Source: UBA11986 sp963734955 (GTDB taxonomy: Bacteria > Bacteroidota > Ignavibacteria > UBA10030 > UBA6906). From it: a stretch of DNA of 64,000 nt. This document shows, in pieces, positions 38,984-47,841 of the stretch. Below the pieces are notes generated by a model that searched no databases, had not been told where the DNA came from, and saw only the letters and a list, made by a program, of their open reading frames with translations. A program made the translations under genes and the position numbers. Position 1 is the first letter of the stretch. Each line of letters begins with the position of its first letter. Location: the NCBI GenBank assembly GCA_963734955.1, contig CAVTJO010000008.1, positions 186,001 to 250,000 of the forward strand, read 5' to 3'.

Positions 38984-41347
38984 TTAACACTTGCTCCACC
39001 CGCAATTATAGCACACCACGCAGCCGCTCATGTGCTCAACGTTGCTGCCGCACTCGGGACATGCAGTCTGCGATGCGGTCATTCCCTCGGAAGGCTTGCT
39101 CAGCTTCGGGATGCCTGACATGGGTTTCGGTATCGTTGCTTCCACCTGCTTGAACCGGCGGTAATGCTCGCGGTTCTGGATATAACGTTCCAGCACTTTG
39201 CCGATCGCGTCAGGCGTGGAAAGAATCTGTCCGCCGTTGCCATCCCACACGGGCATTGGTCCGGAGATGCCCTTGAGCTGTTTCACGATCTCCATTGGCT
39301 CAACACCCGACCGAAGCGTAAGCGATATGATCCGGCTGATCGCTTCAGACTGCGCCGCGGCATTGCCACCCGCCTTGCCAATCGTCGTGAATACCTCGCA
39401 TAACCCGTTCTCATCTTCGTTGATTGTCACGTAGAGGTAACCTTCGCCGGTTTTGATACGCTCTGTGACACCGAATGTCGTCTGTGGTCGCTGTCGCGGA
39501 CCTTTCTTTCCCCTTTCTTCCCCGTGTTTGCCGGCTTTCTCTGCTTCCTTCTTCCTTGCAAACTCCTCGGTCTGGAGAATTCCTTCTCTGCTTCCCTCAC
39601 GATACACCGTGATGCCCTTGAGGCCGGCCTTGTATGCTGTCATGTAGATGTCCGCCACCGTCTCCACACTCACATCTTCAGCGAGATTGACGGTGGACGA
39701 AATGCTGCTATCAACGTACTTCTGAATGATGCCCTGCATTTTCACACGGAAGTAGGGATCAATGTCATGAGCGGTTACAACGTACTCCGGCAGATTCACA
39801 TCATCCCCGAACATTTTCTTGATGAGCGGGTGGTACACCTTGTATTCGGAGAATGTGTCGCCGTCGTGGTTCTTCACCCTGCGCCGGTAGCTTGTGCAGA
39901 AGATCGGCTCGATCCCGGAGCTGGTCTGGGCAACGATCGAGCCCGTGCCGACCGGCGGCACGGTAATCACTGTGCTGTTCCTGATCCCGTGGTTCTTGAT
40001 GGCGTCCTGGATTTCCTCGGGGAGGTTCTGCACAAACTTGCTCTTCGAGTATCCTTCCCACTGAAACAACGGGAAGGCACCCTTCTCCCTGGCGATCTCA
40101 ATGGAAGTCCTGTATGCCTCATCCCTGATCACCTGCATCATTTTCTCGGTTTCATCGAGGGCGGCCTGGGTATCGTACTTTATCTTCATCATGAGCAATG
40201 CATCAGCCAGGCCTGTGATGCCAAGACCGATACGCCGGTCGGAGGCCACAGCCTTCTTGATCTTGTCAAGGGCGTGGTTCTCCATGTTATAGTCGATGAT
40301 GTTATCCATGAAGCGTGTCGCAACGCGAGTGGTCTCTGCAAGTGCCTCGTAATCGAAATGGCCTTCCTCACCGATGAATTTGCAGAGGTTGATATTACCA
40401 AGGTTGCACGCCGTATACGATGCAAGGGGCTGTTCGCCGCACGGATTGGTGCTGCTCAGCGGGTTTGCATATTCCACATTGTGGTAATCCCTCATGGTAT
40501 CCCAGAAAATAATCCCGGGCTCCGCCGACGCATGGGCATTCTTGATGATCCTGTACCAGAGTTCGCGGGCCTTCACTTTGCGATATGCCTTTCCTCCCCA
40601 GCGAAGCTCAAAATCGGTGTCGTTCATGACGGCGTCCATGAACTCATGTGTGATCAGCACGCTGATGTTCGCATGCTGGACCTTGATCCGGCGGATATCG
40701 TTTTTGATGATGATGAATTTCTCGATATCGGGGTGATCGACTCGCATTGTCAGCATAAGGGCGCCCCTGCGTCCCGCCTGCGAAACGGTGTTTGTGCTCT
40801 CGCTGAACAGGTTCATAAAGGCAGTTGCACCGGGCGAATGGTCGATTGTCGCGTTGACCGGTGCGCCTTCCGGGCGCAGTTTCGAGAGGTCGGTTCCAAC
40901 CCCACCGCCAGTACGGTACACCATGGCTGATTCGGTAATGCAACGGTATATGCCTTCGAGACTGTCTTCTTCGATGGGGACGACGTAACAATTGGAAAGG
41001 GTCGGCCTGCGACGGGCATCTTCGCGCCCTGCCCCATGCATTACCCTGCCGCCGGGAACAAACTTGAAATCAAACAAGAGGCCGAGAAATTGGTTGTACC
41101 AGTATTCCTTGTCTGCTTCCACGGAAGATAGCGCATGTGCAATGCGGGACCACATGTGCATTGGGCCTTTTTCGGTCGGGGCGAGGTATTTCGATCTAAG
41201 AACGTCTGCCGCCAGATCGTTTTCTCCATAATAGTCCCGGCAATCCAACGCGAGGTCCATTATGGCTTCATTCATATGTGTTTTCGACGCTTCGCTGTGC
41301 TGGCCCCTCTTCACGTCCAGAGACGCGGGGATTTCCTTCTGACCCAT
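38984..41347 (-). CDS. nrdJ: Class II (adenosylcobalamin-dependent) ribonucleotide reductase
   Basis: 787 residues. Hallmarks of the NrdJ/NrdZ-type reductase are present: TLSNCYVVPIEEDSLEGIY, YRTGGGVGTDLSKLRPEGAPV, SPGATAFMNLFSESTNTV, NPCGEQPLASYTACNLGNINL with the active-site cysteine region, and VPPVGTGSIVAQTSSGIEP. The C-terminus is a zinc-ribbon-like CPECGSNVEHMSGCVVCYNCGWSKC tail that shuttles reducing equivalents. It makes deoxyribonucleotides without oxygen or a second subunit but requires adenosylcobalamin. An AAGGA site lies upstream of the ATG at 41347. No cobalamin riboswitch and no clear NrdR box were found before it. Several long + strand frames across it are antisense shadows. 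Confidence 0.95.
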   Translation of the reverse strand: MGQKEIPASLDVKRGQHSEASKTHMNEAIMDLALDCRDYYGENDLAADVLRSKYLAPTEKGPMHMWSRIAHALSSVEADKEYWYNQFLGLLFDFKFVPGGRVMHGAGREDARRRPTLSNCYVVPIEEDSLEGIYRCITESAMVYRTGGGVGTDLSKLRPEGAPVNATIDHSPGATAFMNLFSESTNTVSQAGRRGALMLTMRVDHPDIEKFIIIKNDIRRIKVQHANISVLITHEFMDAVMNDTDFELRWGGKAYRKVKARELWYRIIKNAHASAEPGIIFWDTMRDYHNVEYANPLSSTNPCGEQPLASYTACNLGNINLCKFIGEEGHFDYEALAETTRVATRFMDNIIDYNMENHALDKIKKAVASDRRIGLGITGLADALLMMKIKYDTQAALDETEKMMQVIRDEAYRTSIEIAREKGAFPLFQWEGYSKSKFVQNLPEEIQDAIKNHGIRNSTVITVPPVGTGSIVAQTSSGIEPIFCTSYRRRVKNHDGDTFSEYKVYHPLIKKMFGDDVNLPEYVVTAHDIDPYFRVKMQGIIQKYVDSSISSTVNLAEDVSVETVADIYMTAYKAGLKGITVYREGSREGILQTEEFARKKEAEKAGKHGEERGKKGPRQRPQTTFGVTERIKTGEGYLYVTINEDENGLCEVFTTIGKAGGNAAAQSEAISRIISLTLRSGVEPMEIVKQLKGISGPMPVWDGNGGQILSTPDAIGKVLERYIQNREHYRRFKQVEATIPKPMSGIPKLSKPSEGMTASQTACPECGSNVEHMSGCVVCYNCGWSKC

Positions 41348-41469
41348 GGTAGGTTCCTTATCTATTCAGATGAAACGATGGTGTAATTGCCACGAAAACA
41401 GCACCGGCCGTTCATAGGCATCTGGAACAGGCCGGCTGACAACTTTCAACGTACGTTTCTTCAAAACAC

Positions 41470-41505
41470 GAAAGCCCGTCTTCGTTTTGCAGAAGTTGGG
41501 CTTTC
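41470..41505 (-). terminator. Hairpin in the nrdJ leader, possible terminator
   Basis: GAAAGCCC (41470-41477) and GGGCTTTC (41498-41505) form a stem, extended by CTTC...GAAG inside. On the - strand it is followed by GTGTTTTG, a moderate T tract. Confidence 0.5.
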
Positions 41506-41703
41506 AGGGGTATCTAGCAACAATTCGGGAATGCGGCAGTACTAATCAGAGCGTTCGCTATCAACCGGATCACCGTCATTCGCCTTGTCCATTCCTCTAA
41601 AGTGTCGGTCAGCCGCGTCCGGATCGGAGGGAATTCCCTGCTGCACTGCAACTTGTAGCTGACGCCTCGTCTGATTGACGAGTTGAAGAAATTCGTGGGT
41701 GAA

Positions 41704-41732
41704 AATATAATGTGTTGAGTGAGCGAAGTCAA
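41704..41732 (-). promoter_or_regulatory. Promoter-like TTGACT-N17-TATATT towards nrdJ
   Basis: On the - strand TTGACT (41732-41727) and TATATT (41709-41704) are 17 bases apart. It would start a roughly 350-base leader before nrdJ, or a shorter RNA ended by the hairpin at 41505-41470. Confidence 0.55.
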
Positions 41733-41853
41733 GAGGAAATTTCTTCAAACACGATTCGATGAGAGTTGACAACAGGTTGGAGGCGAAGATTTTTTTTCGC
41801 GAGACTTTTTGTGAAGAAGAGAACGGAGAAAAACGCATTACAGAAACAGGTAG

Positions 41854-41882
41854 TTGATTTTTGATTGGGGTGGAACTATATT
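41854..41882 (+). promoter_or_regulatory. Promoter-like TTGATT-N17-TATATT
   Basis: TTGATT (41854-41859) and TATATT (41877-41882) lie 134 bases before the small lipoprotein gene. Confidence 0.6.
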
Positions 41883-42016
41883 TGCGCATTACTCCGCTGG
41901 CCGGTCAAGTATCCACTCCCCGGTCCATCATCCAGGTCGTGAATTCTCAGCAGGGTACCGTGCTAAACGCACATGGGGATCACCGATGTACTCAATGTCC
42001 AGGAAGGAGCAAACCA

Positions 42017-42364
42017 ATGACAAAATCACTCGTTCTTGCTTGGGTCGCCCTTGTTCTTGCACTCGGTTGCGGTCCTGACAGAGCAACCATCATGGACACC
42101 AAATTTGATGCAGCGCTGAGGCAAAAAATCAGCTCTCTTGGAGAAGATGCCCCACCCGAGACTCTCGCAGTCATCGGTAAATGCGTCGACACAATCGATG
42201 CCGTAATGAGACAGAAGCTGATTGATGCCGGTGCCGACGTCCAACTGATGCAGGGGGATGTATTCACTGCAAATGTCTCATCGGAGAATGTTTTTAGCGT
42301 TGCCGCCCTTGAGTTTGTAACACTACTGCAACTCTCCAAGGAGTCGAGAACCTTACCGAAGTAA
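42017..42364 (+). CDS. Small lipoprotein of unknown function
   Basis: 115 residues from the ATG at 42017, which follows AGGAAGGAG; an upstream extension of the frame to 41861 lacks a site and overlaps the promoter. The signal peptide MTKSLVLAWVALVLALGC ends in a lipobox with C18 as the acylated residue. The mature part (about 97 residues) is mixed helix and strand with no recognised domain: DAALRQKISSLGEDAPPETLAVIGKC, then VMRQKLIDAGADVQLMQGDV. The second part has the feel of a PASTA/BON-like small fold (a helix, then A-V-Q-x-x-x-G-D-x-x-T), but this is only an impression. Confidence 0.75.
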   Translation: MTKSLVLAWVALVLALGCGPDRATIMDTKFDAALRQKISSLGEDAPPETLAVIGKCVDTIDAVMRQKLIDAGADVQLMQGDVFTANVSSENVFSVAALEFVTLLQLSKESRTLPK

Positions 42365-42644
42365 TCATCATCCATTAACCCAGACAGGAGAATATCCGTT
42401 CAAGGAGTTGCCGTTATATTGAGGGATTTGATCGCCCCCAGGACGGTTCTTCCTCTTCTTTTTTCCTGACAACTAAGCATCATCGTGTTCGCATGGGCGG
42501 GGGTCAGAAGGACTTCGGCCTTTTTCTTTTGTGCTTGATACTGATATTGCGTACATTTGGGTTAGTTCTGCGCTCTTTTTGCAACGCGATGTCCCTCTCT
42601 TCTTCCTTTGATTGTTCAATCAATGTAACGAAGGACTTTCAACA

Positions 42645-44462
42645 ATGGCGGTGGTAGTACAGTTTTCCACCATTCCCGAGATGTTCCAGAAGTTGACGGC
42701 GAAATTTGCCGGCGAAACCCGACCTCTGTTGATGCACAAGTCGGGCGGTGCCTACAGAAGCATAGGCTATGCGGAGCTCCGCCGGCGAGTCGATCTCTTT
42801 GCCAACGGGCTTGCGGCGCTGGGAGTCCGGCGTGGAGACCGCATCTCGATTATCTCCGAGAACCGGCCCGAATGGGTCATCAGCGACCTTGCACTTGTAT
42901 CGCTTGGTGCCGTCGGCGTGCCGGTCTATCCCACCATGACAGCGAAACAAAACGAGTTCATCTTCAACGATGCGGGGATCCGCTTCGTCATTGTCTCCAA
43001 CCAGTTCCAGCTCAACAAGGTGCTGAAGGTGATGAGCGATGTAAAGACGCTGGAAAAAGTGATTCTCATGAACGACAAGGAGCCGATCAGCTACGCCAAC
43101 ACTCTGGGATTCAGCGACATCATGAAGAGCGGCGAGAAATTCAAAGCCGACCATCCCGACTGGGTGCAACAGGCGATCAATAGCGTGAAGCCCGAGGATT
43201 TACTGACGCTTATTTACACCTCCGGAACCACCGGTAACCCAAAGGGGGCAATGCTCACGCACAGGAATCTCGTCAGCAACATCATCAGTTCCGCGGAAAC
43301 GATACAAATCGGTTTGGGCGACGTGATGCTGTCGTTTCTTCCCCTGAGTCATTCGTTCGAGCGCATGGCTGGCTACTACACCGGAATGTCGGTCGGTGCG
43401 ACGATCGCGTATGCGGAAAGTATCGAAACCGTGGCGGCGAACCTTCTTGAGGTCAGGCCAACGGTGGTGACGACCGTGCCCAGGCTGTTCGAGCGGATTC
43501 ACGGGCGGATCATGAAGCAGGTTGACGGCGGATCGCCGATTCAGAAGAAGATCTTTAACTGGGCGATTGGTGTCGGCAAACACTATGCGAAGGCGAAGCG
43601 GGGAAACAATGTTTCAGGTCTGCTCCGTGCCAGGCGGGCAATTGCAGACAAGCTGGTCTTCACGAAAGTCAGGGAAAAGACCGGAGGGCGTGTCAGGTTC
43701 TTCGTGTCAGGAGGGGCGGCACTGGGGAAGGAGTTCGGGGAGTTCTTCGAGGCCATCGGTATCAACGTGATTGAAGGGTACGGCCTTACAGAGTCATCAC
43801 CCGTGATCGCGGTAAACCCCCTTGATGATTTCCGGTTTGGCACGGTGGGGAAACCTATTCCGGGGGTGGAAGTGCGGATTGCCGAAGACGGCGAGATCCT
43901 TGTGCGCGGGCCGAATATCATGCAGGGGTACTGGAACAATAAGGAAGCGACAGCCGAAGTGCTGGACCGTGAGGGCTGGCTGCATACCGGTGATATCGGG
44001 ATGTTCGATCAGGATGGGTATCTGCACATCACCGACCGGAAGAAGCACCTCTTCATCAGCTCCGGCGGGAAGAACATTGCTCCTGCCCCCATCGAGAATC
44101 TTTTCCTTACGTCCAAGTATATCGAGCAGTTTGTGCTTGTTGGTGACAGGCGCATGTACTGCTCCGCGCTCATCGTGCCCGACTTCGACGCACTGAAGGA
44201 ATATGCAAGCGCGCATGGCATAAAGTACATGAGCAACGCGGACCTCATCGGCAGTCCGGCAATCAACAAGCTCATCGATGAGAACATCGATGTACTGCAA
44301 AAGGACCTTGCCAACTTCGAACGCGTCCGACGATTCGCTCTCCTGGCAAAGCCCTTCACCATCGAAGAAGGTGAGCTCACGCCGTCTCTCAAGATCCGGC
44401 GCAACGTTGTGGAGGAGAAGTACTCACGTCTCATTGAAGACTTGTATCGGGGAATGAACTGA
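42645..44462 (+). CDS. AMP-binding long-chain acyl-CoA synthetase
   Basis: 605 residues from the ATG at 42645 (GAAGGA upstream; frame open to 42612). The adenylate-forming motif LIYTSGTTGNPKGAMLTHRNL is near residue 190, GYGLTESSPVIAVNPL in the central part, and the hinge GWLHTGDIGMFDQDGYLHITDRKKHLFISSGGKNIAPAPIE near residue 470. This long form (about 600 residues) with LSHSFERMAGYY is the long-chain-fatty-acid-CoA ligase type. It activates fatty acids to acyl-CoA for beta-oxidation or lipid synthesis, at the membrane. A possible promoter with TACATTTG lies at 42550-42557. Fatty acid chain length preference is not visible. Confidence 0.9.
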   Translation: MAVVVQFSTIPEMFQKLTAKFAGETRPLLMHKSGGAYRSIGYAELRRRVDLFANGLAALGVRRGDRISIISENRPEWVISDLALVSLGAVGVPVYPTMTAKQNEFIFNDAGIRFVIVSNQFQLNKVLKVMSDVKTLEKVILMNDKEPISYANTLGFSDIMKSGEKFKADHPDWVQQAINSVKPEDLLTLIYTSGTTGNPKGAMLTHRNLVSNIISSAETIQIGLGDVMLSFLPLSHSFERMAGYYTGMSVGATIAYAESIETVAANLLEVRPTVVTTVPRLFERIHGRIMKQVDGGSPIQKKIFNWAIGVGKHYAKAKRGNNVSGLLRARRAIADKLVFTKVREKTGGRVRFFVSGGAALGKEFGEFFEAIGINVIEGYGLTESSPVIAVNPLDDFRFGTVGKPIPGVEVRIAEDGEILVRGPNIMQGYWNNKEATAEVLDREGWLHTGDIGMFDQDGYLHITDRKKHLFISSGGKNIAPAPIENLFLTSKYIEQFVLVGDRRMYCSALIVPDFDALKEYASAHGIKYMSNADLIGSPAINKLIDENIDVLQKDLANFERVRRFALLAKPFTIEEGELTPSLKIRRNVVEEKYSRLIEDLYRGMN

Positions 44463-44571
44463 GCAAACCCTCGGATTCATCCGCCCGGAAAATCGTCAGT
44501 CATCGGCCCTGTCCTGTTTTTGCAGAAGCTGGTCATTGCGAGACAATGAATTGGGACAGCGCTTCAATTCG

Positions 44572-44600
44572 TTGACATTCAGCCTCGTTTTCGCTACCTT
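44572..44600 (+). promoter_or_regulatory. Promoter-like TTGACA-N17-TACCTT for nuoA-F
   Basis: Perfect TTGACA (44572-44577), 17-base spacer and TACCTT (44595-44600), 53 bases before nuoA. The -10 departs from the TATATT seen elsewhere. Confidence 0.6.
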
Positions 44601-44653
44601 TTTGTCGGTTTCGAGCGAACTTACCGCACAACTTCTCTGTTGGAAATTGTAGG

Positions 44654-45010
44654 ATGATCGAACAATACATCCCCATCGGACTCATGATCGTCTTCGCTGT
44701 TGTGTTCGGTCTGGTGCTTGTCAACATCAACAGGTGGATCGGCCCAAGCAAGCCCGGCGAGGACAAGATGTCAACCTACGAGAGCGGAATGGAACCCGTC
44801 AAGACCGCACGCGAGCGGTTCTCGGTCAAGTTCTATCTTGTAGCGATGATGTTTATTCTGTTCGACATCGAAATCGTGTTCATGTATCCGTGGGCGGTAA
44901 AGTTCCGTGAACTGGGCGTGCCCGGCCTTGTCGAGATGATGGTCTTCATCGCGATTCTGCTTGTAGGATTCCTCTACATCTGGAGAAAGGGAGCGTTGAA
45001 ATGGAATTAG
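44654..45010 (+). CDS. nuoA: NADH-quinone oxidoreductase subunit A
   Basis: 118 residues with three hydrophobic helices and the conserved loop YESGMEPVKTARERFSVKFYLVAMMFILFDIEIVFMYPWA typical of NuoA/ND3. It is part of the membrane domain next to the quinone site. It opens a nuoABCDEF run preceded by a consensus -35 promoter. Its last codons overlap the nuoB ATG (ATGGAATTAG), a sign of translational coupling. Confidence 0.95.
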   Translation: MIEQYIPIGLMIVFAVVFGLVLVNINRWIGPSKPGEDKMSTYESGMEPVKTARERFSVKFYLVAMMFILFDIEIVFMYPWAVKFRELGVPGLVEMMVFIAILLVGFLYIWRKGALKWN

Positions 45011-45543
45011 AGAGACTTCAACAGGATGGATTTCTGACGACACGGCTCGATGAGGTAATCAATTGGGCAAGGAAGAATTCCCTTTGGCCAATGCCGATGG
45101 GGATTTCCTGTTGCGCGATTGAGATGATGGCGACCGCATCACCCCGCTTTGATATTTCGCGGTTCGGCTCGGAGGTCATGCGCTTCACGCCTCGCCAATG
45201 CGATGTGATGATTGTCGCGGGTACGGTAACATACAAGATGGCATCTGTTGTGCGTAAGATCTATGACCAGATGCCGGAACCCAAATGGGTGATCTCGATG
45301 GGCGCCTGTGCCTCATCGGGAGGGATGTTCCGGTCGTATTCCGTGGTGCAGGGAATCGATCAGTTCATGCCGGTGGATGTCTACGTTGCGGGCTGTCCTC
45401 CACGTCCGGAGAATCTTCTCCATGCCCTTATGACACTTCAGAAGAAGATTGAGCATGATCGGACGATCGGAAGCCTCCTCCATAAAGAGCCTCTTCTCAT
45501 TCCGGACGCGCCGGCGCCACGTTCCGCAGGGCAGGTTGCATGA
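45001..45543 (+). CDS. nuoB: NADH-quinone oxidoreductase subunit B
   Basis: 180 residues. The GISCCAIEMM motif carries two adjacent cysteines (C37, C38), with SMGACASSGGMF and VYVAGCPPRPENLL supplying the others for the terminal [4Fe-4S] cluster N2 that passes electrons to quinone. The start overlaps the end of nuoA and the stop overlaps the nuoC start (ATGA), so the genes are co-translated. Confidence 0.96.
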   Translation: MELERLQQDGFLTTRLDEVINWARKNSLWPMPMGISCCAIEMMATASPRFDISRFGSEVMRFTPRQCDVMIVAGTVTYKMASVVRKIYDQMPEPKWVISMGACASSGGMFRSYSVVQGIDQFMPVDVYVAGCPPRPENLLHALMTLQKKIEHDRTIGSLLHKEPLLIPDAPAPRSAGQVA

Positions 45544-46028
45544 ACGACACAATTATCGAGAGACTGAAGACACAGTTCCCCGCAAGTATCGAAGGGACAA
45601 ATGAGTTTCGTGGTGACCTGACCGTTCAGGTAAAGCGATCAGACATCGTTCAGATTTGCAGGTTTCTCAAGGATGAGCCGGCGTTGTCGTTTGACATGAT
45701 CATCGATCTCTGCGGCGTGGATATGTACCGCCCTGATGGCCGCTTCGAGGTGATCTACATCCTTTACTCACTTACGAACAGGAAGTACGTGCGCCTGAAG
45801 GTGCTCGTGGATGAAGAGAATCCGGTGGTCGATACGGTGAGCACGGTGTGGTCCGGGGCAAACTGGCACGAGCGTGAGACATATGACATGTTTGGTATCA
45901 AGTTCAAGGGACACCCGGATCTGCGGCGGCTGTACATGCCCGAAGAGTACGAGTACCATCCTCTGAGAAAAGACTTCCCGACGATGGGTATCACAGATTC
46001 CATTCCACTGCCCCGTAAGCAGCGTTGA
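45540..46028 (+). CDS. nuoC: NADH-quinone oxidoreductase subunit C
   Basis: 162 residues, the 30-kDa subunit. The signature sequence TVWSGANWHERETYDMFGIKFKGHPDLRRLYMPEEYEYHPLRKDFP is present in the last third. It belongs to the peripheral arm that joins the cluster-carrying subunits to the membrane part. Not fused to nuoD. Confidence 0.95.
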   Translation: MNDTIIERLKTQFPASIEGTNEFRGDLTVQVKRSDIVQICRFLKDEPALSFDMIIDLCGVDMYRPDGRFEVIYILYSLTNRKYVRLKVLVDEENPVVDTVSTVWSGANWHERETYDMFGIKFKGHPDLRRLYMPEEYEYHPLRKDFPTMGITDSIPLPRKQR

Positions 46029-46042
46029 CCGCATAAGCACCC

Positions 46043-47299
46043 ATGTCCACCCGCGTAGCAGACGAACCTAGGAAGAGCAGCATCCTCGAGGCACTGGAAG
46101 ACCAGGATACGACTGTCGTTATCGACGACCCGCTTGAGAATACGATGATTCTCAATATGGGTCCGCAGCATCCGGCGACACATGGCGTGCTGCGGCTGCT
46201 TGTGAAGCTGGATGGCGAGACAGTGATGGCGTGTGTTCCCGAGCTCGGCTACCTGCATCGTGGTTATGAAAAGATCGCCGAGGGAAGTACCTACCACGAG
46301 TTCATTCCGCATACGGACCGGCTCGACTATCTCTCTCCGCTTTCCAACAATGTCGGGTATGTTCTTGCGGTCGAGAAACTGATCGGGGTCGAGGCTCCGC
46401 CGCGTGCGCAATACATCCGGGTGTTGTGTTGTGAGATGGCGCGTGTTGCCTCGCATCTCGTTGCGGTCGGCTCGATGGCGATGGATGTGGGTGCGCTCAC
46501 TGTTCTTCTCTGGACATTCCGGGAACGCGAGAAACTGCTCGATATCTATGACGTGCTGTGCGGCGCAAGGTTCACCACGAGTTATACACGTATCGGAGGA
46601 TTGCAGCAGGATTGGACCGACCAGTGCTCTGCCATGCTGACGACATTCCTCGATGAGTTTGCCGCCGACCTGAAAGAGGTGGAGCAGTTGCTGAGCCACA
46701 ACAGGATCTTCGTCGATCGGTGCGAGAACGTGGGGTACATTTCCCGGGACGATGCGATTGCGATGGGAATGACCGGCCCGATTTTCCGCGCGGCGGGAGT
46801 GCCCCGGGACTTGCGTCGCGACAATCCCTACCTTGTCTATCCGGAATTCGATTTCAACGTCATCACCTTCACCGAGAGCGATGCCCTTGCACGGTTCTAT
46901 GTGCGTTTCAATGAGATGATTGAGAGTGCGAAGATACTCCGCCAGGCGTTGCAGAAGATTCCTTCCGGACCGTTCAACGCAAACGACAGCAAGAAAGTTC
47001 TTCCCGGAAAGCAGCGCACGTACACCAAAATGGAAGAGCTCATCCAGGATTTCATGATCACCAATATGGGTATCGATCCGCCGATCGGTGAAGTGTATCA
47101 GGGAATTGAATCTTCAAAGGGTGAGTTTGGATTCTACATCGTGAGCGATGGAACGGGACATCCGTGGCGGTTGAAGATCCACTCTCCGTCAATGGTCAAC
47201 ATTTCTGCTATGCCGATGATGTGCAAAGGTGGGATGGTTTCGGACATCGTTGCAATCGTCGGAAGTATCGATCCGGTAATGGGTGAGGCAGATAAATGA
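46043..47299 (+). CDS. nuoD: NADH-quinone oxidoreductase subunit D
   Basis: 418 residues, the 49-kDa subunit. Conserved segments: MILNMGPQHPATHGVLRLLVKLDGE, PELGYLHRGYEKIAE, DRLDYLSPLSNNVGYVLAVEKL and the C-terminal IVGSIDPVMGEADK. The histidine of HPATHG lines the quinone-binding pocket shared with NuoB. It is 14 bases after nuoC. Confidence 0.96.
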   Translation: MSTRVADEPRKSSILEALEDQDTTVVIDDPLENTMILNMGPQHPATHGVLRLLVKLDGETVMACVPELGYLHRGYEKIAEGSTYHEFIPHTDRLDYLSPLSNNVGYVLAVEKLIGVEAPPRAQYIRVLCCEMARVASHLVAVGSMAMDVGALTVLLWTFREREKLLDIYDVLCGARFTTSYTRIGGLQQDWTDQCSAMLTTFLDEFAADLKEVEQLLSHNRIFVDRCENVGYISRDDAIAMGMTGPIFRAAGVPRDLRRDNPYLVYPEFDFNVITFTESDALARFYVRFNEMIESAKILRQALQKIPSGPFNANDSKKVLPGKQRTYTKMEELIQDFMITNMGIDPPIGEVYQGIESSKGEFGFYIVSDGTGHPWRLKIHSPSMVNISAMPMMCKGGMVSDIVAIVGSIDPVMGEADK

Positions 47300-47353
47300 A
47301 CGAATCCAAAATGCAGAAGTCAAAAGGTGGCGGGCGTTGTAGTTTTCATTTTG

Positions 47354-47839
47354 ATGTTTACTTTTGAGTTGAACATGCTTTCAGAGGAAAGTCTCCAACG
47401 AATCGAAGAACTCAAGAAGCACTATCCGTCTCCTCGCGCCGTCGTGCTTGAAGCGCTCTGGATGTGGCAGGATGAACACGGATGGATCTCGGGAGAAGGG
47501 ATGAAGGAGATCGGCCGGATTCTTGGTCTTCCCGTTCACGAGGTATATGGCATAGTCACGTTTTACACCATGTACAACCTGAAACCCGTCGGGCGGCACA
47601 AGCTCGAAGTGTGTACAAACGTCTCCTGCATGTTGAAGAACAGTGAAAAGATCGTGAAGCATATTCAGGAGAAGCTGAACATTGGCATGGGCGAGACGAC
47701 GCCGGATAACCGATTCACACTCGTCGAGGCGGAGTGTCTTGGTTCGTGCGGTACCGCGCCGATGATGCAGGTGGGCGATGAATATTACGAGAACCTTGAC
47801 GAAGCGAAGGTGGAGAAAATCCTGAGCGAGCTGAGGTGA
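47354..47839 (+). CDS. nuoE: NADH-quinone oxidoreductase subunit E
   Basis: 161 residues from the ATG at 47354; GTG 47327 and ATG 47375 are alternatives and none has a strong ribosome binding site. C-x4-C (CTNVSC) and C-x3-C (CLGSC) supply the four ligands of the [2Fe-2S] cluster N1a. HEVYGIVTFYTMYNLKPVGRH is the family core. It works with NuoF in the NADH-dehydrogenase module. The stop is directly followed by nuoF. Confidence 0.93.
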   Translation: MFTFELNMLSEESLQRIEELKKHYPSPRAVVLEALWMWQDEHGWISGEGMKEIGRILGLPVHEVYGIVTFYTMYNLKPVGRHKLEVCTNVSCMLKNSEKIVKHIQEKLNIGMGETTPDNRFTLVEAECLGSCGTAPMMQVGDEYYENLDEAKVEKILSELR

Positions 47840-47841
47840 CC

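Larger units (their letters stand above)
41348..42016. other. Intergenic region with two promoters and a hairpin
   Basis: Contains a leftward promoter (41704-41732), a strong hairpin (41470-41505) and a rightward promoter (41854-41882). Open frames of 72-115 codons on the - strand have no recognised product. The interval between the leftward promoter and hairpin could be the nrdJ leader or a separate short RNA. Confidence 0.45.

Noticed and set aside
39524..40930. 468-codon + strand frame opposite nrdJ
   Set aside because: Mirror image of a well-conserved reductase; no ribosome binding site or domain.
41542..41889. 115-codon - strand frame upstream of nrdJ
   Set aside because: Starts before the leftward promoter, and neither a ribosome binding site nor a family match was seen.
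41861..42016. 52-codon N-terminal extension of the small lipoprotein
   Set aside because: Begins inside the promoter and would hide the signal peptide; the ATG at 42017 has AGGAAGGAG.
45764..46699. 311-codon - strand frame over nuoC/nuoD
   Set aside because: Antisense to two essential, well-conserved genes; composition is that of a shadow frame.
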